From Hymenochaete sp. R1 (taxonomy: Eukaryota; Basidiomycota; Agaricomycetes; Hymenochaetales; Hymenochaetaceae): a stretch of 37,532 bases of DNA. Made by a program: the position numbers and the translations under genes. Positions 31,824 through 37,532 of this stretch are shown one piece after another (the stretch's first letter is position 1; each line of letters opens with the position of its first letter). The stretch lies in the NCBI GenBank assembly GCA_019400425.1, contig JAFREE010000198.1, positions 1-37,532 of the forward strand, written 5' to 3'. The notes under the pieces were generated by a model. It did no database searches, was not told the DNA's origin, and worked only from the letters and a program-made list of their open reading frames with translations.

Positions 31824-32303
31824 CTAGACAATGAAGAAGGCCACAGTACCGGCAATGAGCGCAGCTCCAAAGCCGGCGTGAGCCGAAATCGCTGAGTTAT
31901 CCTGAGCCACTCCTACTGTTCCCTGAATATGTGGTTAGCGATTCATCGCATGAGCGCGAGACAAGTTTAAATCGTACTCACAATGTCGGTGGTGGACTTG
32001 AAGGTCGAGCCTGGATTTGACTCGATGGCAGCAGCCACAGGGTGCTCGGTGGATGACAATGACAGTGAGGTGGACGTGACAGCAGGAGCCACGAGGGACT
32101 CGGAAGTGGTGGTCGAGCCTGCGACCTGCACCTCGTAGACGTGCAACTTCGGCCGGATGGCAATTTGAGGGGCCGCGTTCGCTGATAATCAAAATTAGAG
32201 TCACATTAAGACCACAGAAAATTTGACGTGGCTCACCGATGGAAGCCAGTCCGATCAGCGAAGCGGAGATTGCAAGGAAAACAGAGGGACGGGAGAAATG
32301 CAT
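31824..32303 (-). CDS. Small GPI-anchored cell-surface protein
   Basis: Three exons, 32237-32303, 31982-32181 and 31824-31922, give 121 residues in whole codons. The N-terminus (SVFLAISASLIGLASIANAA) is a signal peptide. The middle is rich in Ser, Thr, Val and Ala (VAGSTTTSESLVAPAVTSTS, LSLSSTEHPVAA) and is likely O-glycosylated. The C-terminus has a small-residue site followed by a hydrophobic tail that ends the protein (AGFGAALIAGTVAFFIV), the pattern of a GPI-attachment signal. It carries no cysteines or enzymatic motif. This architecture is common among short mushroom surface proteins of unknown role. The first ATG after the TATA-like box is taken as the start. The product probably ends up in the plasma membrane or wall. 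Confidence 0.78.
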
Positions 32304-32447
32304 GTTGAGGAAACGGTCTAAATTGATGGAGAGGGTTACGAAGGAGTGGAAGGTGTAGAGTCGAAAGGCTCTGAAGTTGCGGGACGCAAACAACTGGTGG
32401 AGAGGAAGGAAATCAAAAACTGGGGTTTCGCGGGGATGACAGGTTGG

Positions 32448-32454
32448 TTTTATA
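32448..32454 (-). promoter_or_regulatory. TATA box of the small GPI-protein gene
   Basis: TATAAAA on the - strand lies about 145 bases before the start codon at 32303. Inferred from sequence and position. Confidence 0.5.
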
Positions 32455-32639
32455 AGGCAACGAGAAGCTTCACTCAAGCAAATACCCAGGACCTAGCATA
32501 GCTGTGGCTTAGATAGATTGTGGCTTACGAGTCTATGCGCAAGTGGGAAGGATAGCAGAGGGGTCGTCACAGAATGCGAGCTGGACACAAGTTTTATAAC
32601 TGGACTTTACAAGGCGAAAACTTCCTGGGAAAGAGCGGT

Positions 32640-33193
32640 CTAGGGTAAGAAGCCCACGTTGTCGTACTGGTAGACGAGTTTGTATTTTTGCGGTAGCGAG
32701 GGAACGAGGCATTGCATTTAGCGATTAGTTGCCCTATTCTTTCAAAGGTCCGTCCCGTATAAGCAGGAACTCGCACGCAACGGCGCTCGTCATTGTATTT
32801 TGGGATTACTTGTGCATGCAGAGCCAGGGTTTTCGCAGTTGGTAACTTCGTTGGCCCGAGTGTACTGCGTCGACTACAAAATGAATTGTTGATGCGTGAA
32901 GAGACGTTTTTCATTGACGACAAAGGGTTTGTACAATGACTAACACGTAATTTCCCATTTATGGCCGGTGTTGTTCTTGCGGGCGTGATAATCAGCAAGC
33001 CACGTTTTTAAACAAAGGTTAACCTCATTGCCAACCTTGTCGATGAGCGTGTCCGGGAAATCTGGGACAACGATGGCAGGAACAACGTATCCGAGGTTAA
33101 AGTCTAATCAGTATGTGCGGGACTTACGAGGCGCATTTTATATTTAGCTTACCATTAGCGCAACCTGGCTGATCTGGCTCGAGCCAGTTCCAG
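32640..33193 (-). pseudogene. Decayed gene of uncertain family
   Basis: One - strand frame keeps producing protein-like segments interrupted by stops. At 33153-33193 it reads WNWLEPDQPGCAN. A canonical 49-base intron (GTAAGC..GATTAG, 33104-33152) joins it in phase to 33103-32940, which reads DFNLGYVVPAIVVPDFPDT and ends HKWEITC-stop. Further down the same frame, 32873-32790 reads YTRANEVTNCENPGSACTS before another stop. The frame ends at 32640 with YKLVYQYDNVGFLP. Upstream, a different frame around 33194-33310 is also protein-like (YRVFLATIFNLNSFLESE), which suggests a frameshift or a missed intron. The NPGSAC segment resembles part of a Spaetzle-type cystine-knot motif, but the match is short and from memory. 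The debris lies about 550 bases from the tail of the LINE. A multi-intron intact gene is not excluded. Confidence 0.35.
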
Positions 33194-33744
33194 CTACTTC
33201 GTCAAAGTAATTTCTCCGCTGAAGGTCACTTTGGAGGGCAATTTCGCTTTCAAGAAAAGAGTTCAAATTGAAGATTGTGGCAAGAAAGACGCGGTACTTC
33301 TGGTGCAAGACTGGAAGGGGAAGCGCCGCAAGGAATTTGCAGCATGAGAATGTCGTTCATAATCATCGGACCTCCTTTCCATTAGTAGCACCGACATGAC
33401 AGCTATGGCAGAGAGCTGTCGAGGCTCGCATCCTTGGAAGTTTAATGAAAGAAAGACCATACTCGCAGCTGAAAAAGAGGGCCCGAGAAAACCTCCGACA
33501 CAGTCCAGAGTTATTCATCCACATCGACAATCACTGACTGGCAAAGAAGTTGATGTACCAAATCCGTTCAGCAGCACTACGACATCATAGTCCAATATGA
33601 ACAGAGACCTCTATGTTGTTGAGAGACGCGAAGGCAAGGTAAGGCAAGGTAAGGTTCACGAAAAGAAAACAGCAGGAAAGCATCGTTCGAGTTTTCACAA
33701 ACCAGTTGAGCTTAGGGCTGGTTCTTTACTCACGTGAGAATTCG
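33194..33744. other. Sequence between decayed gene and LINE tail
   Basis: No intact gene is seen. It contains possible 5' remnants of the decayed - strand gene up to about 33460 (frame including LSAIAVMSVLLMERR), a short tandem repeat at 33631-33655, and the presumed LINE integration target just before the T-run at 33745. Confidence 0.4.
33631..33655. repeat. Short tandem repeat
   Basis: AAGGCAAGGT occurs twice head to tail and is followed by a half copy, AAGGT. This gives two and a half copies of a ten-base unit. It is a minor simple repeat with no evident role. Confidence 0.7.
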
Positions 33745-33759
33745 TTTTTTTTTTTTTTT
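33745..33759 (-). repeat. LINE poly(A) tail (seen as T-run)
   Basis: Fifteen consecutive T on the + strand sit 157 bases past the stop codon of the retrotransposon's large frame. The orientation and place are right for the 3' poly(A) of a non-LTR element. The element therefore ends near 33745 and is not truncated at its 3' side. Confidence 0.75.
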
Positions 33760-33916
33760 AAACAATTTATATAGCGCTTCAATCTACCGACGAGTGCGCA
33801 TAAAATACATGAGCGAAGTGGCAATGGGACGTATAAGCAAAGAGGTTAGGACCGGGTTGAATACCGGAGCCCGAAGAAGGCAATCCGCCGAAAGTCGGGG
33901 AAGGGGAAAAGACAAA

Positions 33917-36900
33917 TCAAGGTGGACGGGTGAGGGAGCAAAGGGGAAAATCTTTGGAAAAGGCGCCAGATCGACGAAGAAAAGAAGTAAAGATGAAGAG
34001 ACCCTTTTTAGGGGGCCGAAGAAAAATATCAGAAATATGAGGAAGTTTAAAATGTTTAGTAAGGGGACAGTCATGCAGGAGATGTTTGCGTGTTTGGATG
34101 GGGGCTCCACATGCACATTTGATAGGTTCGGGAATATTAAAGCGGTTGTAGTAGTGACCAAAATGACCGTGACCAACGATCATTTGGATAGTGCGGGTTT
34201 GGAACTTCCGAGGGACAGATCGCTCAAAGAAGTGTTGGTTAGGTTTCGGTTTGGGGGGCAAAGCAAGAGCCTCGCGCGATAGGGAGGAACGAGTGCAATA
34301 AGTAGCCCAAAGCATACGCCACTCCCTTACGAGGTTATGCGCCTGTTTGGTCTTGAAATGTGCAGCGGTGGAGGGGGACCCAAGAGAGGGGAGTGCAGAC
34401 GCTCGCTTGGCAAGACGGTCAACAACCTCATTGAGCAAAATTCCTTTATGAGCTGGGACCCAGTGAAGGTGAAGAGTGAATGGGTGGGTAAGAAAAAGAG
34501 AAGAAAGTGAATGGTGGAAAATAAGAGACGCAGATTGAGAAGAGTGAGGAGAAGAAGAAAGAATAGTAGAAAGTGCCGCCTGGCTATCAGCGAAAAAATG
34601 AATAGAGGAAATAGGTTGAGAAACAGAGGATAGGAAATCAGAGATAAGAAGAGAGGCACCCACAAGGGCAAAGAGTTCTGCATCATAGGCAACAGTACGC
34701 TTGCCGAGGCCCCATGAGCGTTCGAGTTGGTTTCGATTAGGATGGTGTAGGAGGGCAGCAGCGCCCGCACGGCCCTTGGAATAGGAACCGTCGGTGAAGA
34801 TAGTGATAGAGGATGGGTCGGAGGTGGTTGTGTCGATGATAGAGGAGTGATTGAGTTGTTTTGAGAAGGAGGGTGGGATGACGGGAAAAGGTGTGTTAAA
34901 GGTAAGGTGGGGATCCAGACGTTCAGAATGAGGGGGTATGCGAGAGATGAGGTATTGAAAGGGGTCGTGAGGAGGGTGATGAGAGGGAGGGATGGTAAGG
35001 TGTACTCTAGTGGGAGGGAGGGAAAATTTGTATGAAGATGGCGGGTGAGCAAGTGGGGAGTGAAAAGGAATACGACATAAGCGAAGAGCGGAATTGTCGG
35101 AAAGCTTTTTAAGACGTAAAGAAATTGGAACAATAGAGAAAATATGGTGAAGAGGGGGGGAAGGTGAAGTTCGAAATGCACCTGTAAGTTGTGTAAGGGC
35201 GCGATTCTGGAATTTTTGAAGGGGGGATAAAAGAGATTTTTGACGATGCCCTGTATAGTAGACAGGGGATCCCCAAAGAAGAACAGGAAGGACGCAGGCG
35301 ATATAAAGAATGCGAAGAAGATTAAGAGGGAGACCATGATGAGAGTTAGAATGAAGAATGCGAAGAGAAACAAGGGTGCCGGAAGCTTTGTTAACCATTT
35401 TTTCAATATGAGACAAAAAAGAGAGAGAAGAATCAAAGTAAATGCCAAGCCAGCGCATGGTAGGCTGTGGAATGACTGGATTATCAGAAGATGGGAAGTT
35501 AGGATAAAAAGGGGTATTGAGAAAGGGGCGAGAGGATCTACGAAGGGAAAAAATTTTGAAGTCATCCTTGCCTTCGTCAAGGTCAAGGCCAATATCCTGG
35601 AAGTGTTGGCGCATTTCAGTGCGCAAAGCGACAAGGTTGTAGAGAGGTTCGCGTGGGTCAACGATGCCTTCAGTGAGAAGGTGATCGTCAACATATGCAA
35701 GGATGTTTTGGGAGGGTGCGCGTGAGACCGCTCTGAAAACTGTGGAGGAGTAGATGATGGAGAGTATTGGTGATAAGGGTGAGCCCTGTGGCGTGCCGAT
35801 GTTTAGGATCTGGAAAGACGATGTCGGGAGGAAGGTAAATGCAACTTGGCGTTGCGAGAGGAAGGATAGGACCCAGTCCGCAAGGGAGCGAGGGAAACCT
35901 AGGAGAAGGAGTACATGACGAAGGCGGTGATGCTGGATATTATCAAAGAAGCCTTTGATGTCGACAGCAAGCGCTGCGGTGTCCATCTTGTTATGATGGT
36001 TATGCCTGACGGTGTTGGTGAAGGTAAGGGCAGCATCAGTAACAGATGAACAGGGGCGTCCACCAAACTGTCGGAAGTCAACGAGGTTGAAACGATTGAC
36101 GTCGTCAGCCATGCGCTTAGCAACGAGTTTCTCCATGAGTTTCCCCATGGTTTCGAGCAAAGCGATGGGACGGTAGGAGCGTGGTTGGGAATAGTCCTTT
36201 TTGTTGGGTTTGGGAATAACACATATGAAAGAAGTTTTGAAAGTAGATGGGAAATGCGAAAGACGTAAAGAAGAATTAAAGAGATGGAGGAGAAGGTGAG
36301 AGCAAAGTGGAAATGCCCATTTAATCAGGCGGTAAGAAATATTAGAAATTCCCGGTGCAGAAGTGTTTGAGGTTTTAGCAAGAACATTTGAAAGTTCATC
36401 GAGAGAGAAAGGTGAAAAGGTGCGAGAAGGAAGAGGAGGTGGGTCAGATGAAAGGGTCGACCGGCAAAGCGGGCGACCTGGAGGAAAGAAAGTTTGGCGA
36501 AGAAGAATGGCGTGGTCTTGTGGGGAATGAGCCCACTGACCATTAGAAAGAAGGGGGGGAAGAGCAGGAGAGCGACGACCCTGGGCCCACTTTGCCTTGC
36601 GGAAAATGGAATCTGGGTGAGCATCAAAACATAAGTCATCGTAGAATTTTCGCTTGACGTGGGTGGTGAGGTTATGAAAAGCACGCTTATCCGCTCTGGA
36701 TGGAGAGGGGATAGAGCGTAGTTTATGAAGGGCAGCAACGCATTCTGCGTTCCACCACAGGTTATGTGGACGGTTAGGAGAGAGAGGTTTAGGGGGGTGG
36801 AATGTAGCTACGGATGCGCAGGAAAAGGCTTTGAGAATGGACGAAGCAAAACTATCAAGCTCAGTGTCAGAGTCAATAGGGGTTGTGGTAATATGGCTAA

Positions 36901-36925
36901 TGGCGTGCCAAAGGCCTCGACCCAT
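33917..36925 (-). CDS. LINE reverse transcriptase and RNase H frame
   Basis: This open frame of about 1000 codons has the reverse-transcriptase blocks in order: IPKPNKKDYSQPRSYRPIAL, QFGGRPCSSVTDAALTF, ALAVDIKGFFDNI (motif A aspartate), GTPQGSPLSPIL (motif B) and LAYVDDHL (motif C). An RNase H domain follows with all four acidic residues in context: TIFTDGSYSKG, AYDAELFAL, FFADSQAAL and VPAHKGILLNEVVDRLAK. The end carries a C-x-C..H-x4-C knuckle (CACGAPIQTRKHLLHDC). The listed start is only the first ATG of the frame. The real protein would continue from the endonuclease frame upstream, which is now out of phase. The catalytic residues themselves look intact, so this is a recent copy or one under little decay. 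The 182-codon and 161-codon frames on the + strand here are antisense shadows. Confidence 0.88.
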   Translation of the reverse strand: MGRGLWHAISHITTTPIDSDTELDSFASSILKAFSCASVATFHPPKPLSPNRPHNLWWNAECVAALHKLRSIPSPSRADKRAFHNLTTHVKRKFYDDLCFDAHPDSIFRKAKWAQGRRSPALPPLLSNGQWAHSPQDHAILLRQTFFPPGRPLCRSTLSSDPPPLPSRTFSPFSLDELSNVLAKTSNTSAPGISNISYRLIKWAFPLCSHLLLHLFNSSLRLSHFPSTFKTSFICVIPKPNKKDYSQPRSYRPIALLETMGKLMEKLVAKRMADDVNRFNLVDFRQFGGRPCSSVTDAALTFTNTVRHNHHNKMDTAALAVDIKGFFDNIQHHRLRHVLLLLGFPRSLADWVLSFLSQRQVAFTFLPTSSFQILNIGTPQGSPLSPILSIIYSSTVFRAVSRAPSQNILAYVDDHLLTEGIVDPREPLYNLVALRTEMRQHFQDIGLDLDEGKDDFKIFSLRRSSRPFLNTPFYPNFPSSDNPVIPQPTMRWLGIYFDSSLSFLSHIEKMVNKASGTLVSLRILHSNSHHGLPLNLLRILYIACVLPVLLWGSPVYYTGHRQKSLLSPLQKFQNRALTQLTGAFRTSPSPPLHHIFSIVPISLRLKKLSDNSALRLCRIPFHSPLAHPPSSYKFSLPPTRVHLTIPPSHHPPHDPFQYLISRIPPHSERLDPHLTFNTPFPVIPPSFSKQLNHSSIIDTTTSDPSSITIFTDGSYSKGRAGAAALLHHPNRNQLERSWGLGKRTVAYDAELFALVGASLLISDFLSSVSQPISSIHFFADSQAALSTILSSSPHSSQSASLIFHHSLSSLFLTHPFTLHLHWVPAHKGILLNEVVDRLAKRASALPSLGSPSTAAHFKTKQAHNLVREWRMLWATYCTRSSLSREALALPPKPKPNQHFFERSVPRKFQTRTIQMIVGHGHFGHYYNRFNIPEPIKCACGAPIQTRKHLLHDCPLTKHFKLPHISDIFLRPPKKGLFIFTSFLRRSGAFSKDFPLCSLTRPP

Positions 36926-37532
36926 TTGTCACATAGACTAGGGTCGATGACAAAAGGACGAAGTTGTGGGGGGGTGATATCCGGTGAGAAGGAGATATCA
37001 AGAGTAAATGATAAGTAAGCATGATCCGAGCATAGAGCACGATCAAAGATGGCAGTCCAGTAGGGAACGAAATCGTAAATGAAAAGATTGGAAGAGATGA
37101 ACGTGAGGTCAAGCGTAGATTGGTAGCGTGGTGCAAAATACGTGGGAGTATTTGGCTTGTTTATTAAAGTGAGAGAATTGGCAGTGACTGTATCATGAAA
37201 GATACGAGCCTGGGCCGAGGTAGAGTGCGGGGGTTGGAGGGACCACATCGGGTGATGGAGATTGAAATCCCCAGTGACAATGAGATTGTCATACTGAGCG
37301 ATTGGAAGATTGTCAAAGGAATGAACAAAGTCTTCCTCATGTCCTGGTTGGTTGTACGCAGCCAAGATGGAGAAGGACGGGGTGGATCGGGAGGTTAGGC
37401 CAAGTGTTAGAATCACGACTTCTAAATGATCGATGACTAAGCGATCACTTACTTTGCAAAGCTACTGCCCTTTAGCTTTTGGTAATATTTATTTGTAAAG
37501 TAGAGAGAGAGGATCCTACTTGCTACCAGAGC
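36808..37532 (-). pseudogene. LINE endonuclease domain (5' partial, out of frame with RT)
   Basis: Reads as the C-terminal part of an AP-endonuclease-like domain of the retrotransposon: SILAAYNQPGHEEDFVHSF, then the metal-site motif LIVTGDFNLHHPMWS, TLINKPNTPTYF, QSTLDLTFISSNL and CSDHAYLSFTLDI. GDFN and SDH are the standard catalytic motifs of the family. Upstream the same frame continues as DRLVIDHLEVVIL but meets a TAG at 37462-37464. Downstream it loses phase with the reverse-transcriptase frame after DKWVEAFG. The single-base change must lie between about 36905 and 36925, because the RT frame takes over with HAISHITTTPID. Confidence 0.8.

Larger units (their letters stand above)
33745..37532 (-). 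mobile_element. Tad/I-like non-LTR retrotransposon (LINE), 5' end outside window
   Basis: The element reads on the - strand. Its 3' end is marked by a run of 15 T on the + strand (33745-33759), the complement of a poly(A) tail. Its protein frames run right up to the window edge, so the 5' part is not seen. The order is endonuclease, reverse transcriptase, RNase H, then a Cys/His tail motif, matching the LINE groups that carry RNase H. The copy is damaged: a frame change separates endonuclease from reverse transcriptase near 36905-36925, and an in-frame TAG lies at 37462-37464. The target-site duplication cannot be tested because the 5' end is missing. Confidence 0.88.

Noticed and set aside
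3234..32303. Possibility of a secondary-metabolite or co-regulated CAZyme gene cluster
   Set aside because: No backbone synthase, P450 or transporter is present, strands alternate, and housekeeping genes intervene. Proximity alone is not evidence.
33734..34282. 182-codon + strand frame beside the T-run
   Set aside because: It lies antisense to the LINE RNase H/tail region and begins at the poly(A) complement. It has no domain.
35240..35725. 161-codon + strand frame inside the LINE
   Set aside because: Antisense to the intact reverse-transcriptase frame. Its composition (Lys/Arg-rich) is that of a shadow.

Overview
The window looks like nuclear DNA of a mushroom-forming basidiomycete (Agaricomycetes). 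Almost every gene is cut by many 40-65 base introns with GT..AG ends. The gene content fits: a BTB protein of the type expanded in mushrooms, a secreted GH3/GH28/CE4/chitin-binding repertoire, an Sfk1-type membrane protein, a zinc-cluster protein, and a Tad/I-like LINE retrotransposon. There are no operons, CRISPR arrays or bacterial signals. I built the exon models by hand from splice sites and reading-frame continuity. Every multi-exon model that I rate highly closes to a whole number of codons.

Layout, left to right: (1) 1-2660, + strand, the 3' part of a gene from a multicopy mushroom family of unknown function. (2) 3234-7181, - strand, a GH3 beta-glucosidase split into 31 exons, some only 4, 6, 12 and 18 bases long. 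(3) 8135-9236, - strand, a BTB/POZ protein, divergent from (4) 9479-13172, + strand, a beta-propeller-like plus inositol-polyphosphate 5-phosphatase protein. (5) 13759-15521, - strand, a secreted chitin-binding (CBM19-like) protein with a long low-complexity tail. (6) 16167-17627, + strand, a 468-residue protein I do not recognise. (7) 18474-20459, + strand, a GH28 rhamnogalacturonase, followed by tRNA-Ala(CGC) on the - strand. (8) 20881-22183, - strand, a six-helix Sfk1/DRAM/Frag1 protein. (9) 22672-25282, - strand, a two-finger C2H2 regulator. (10) 26468-27403, + strand, a hydrophobic membrane protein. (11) 27954-29112, - strand, a CE4 chitin deacetylase. (12) 30985-31511, + strand, a very small Zn2Cys6 protein. 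(13) 31824-32303, - strand, a small GPI-anchored wall protein. (14) 32640-33193, - strand, gene-like debris. (15) 33745 to the window end, - strand, a LINE whose poly(A) tail is seen as a T-run.

Functionally, four of the genes handle polysaccharide outside the cell: cellobiose (GH3), pectin rhamnogalacturonan (GH28), chitin binding (CBM19-like) and chitin deacetylation (CE4). A fifth product is probably GPI-anchored in the wall. They lie on both strands with unrelated housekeeping and signalling genes between them, so this is a loose neighbourhood and not a demonstrated co-regulated cluster. Two lipid-related genes are also present: the 5-phosphatase, and the Sfk1-like protein, whose yeast relative works with the PI4-kinase at the plasma membrane. 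The right end, from about 29 kb, is gene-poor and carries the retrotransposon and decayed sequence.
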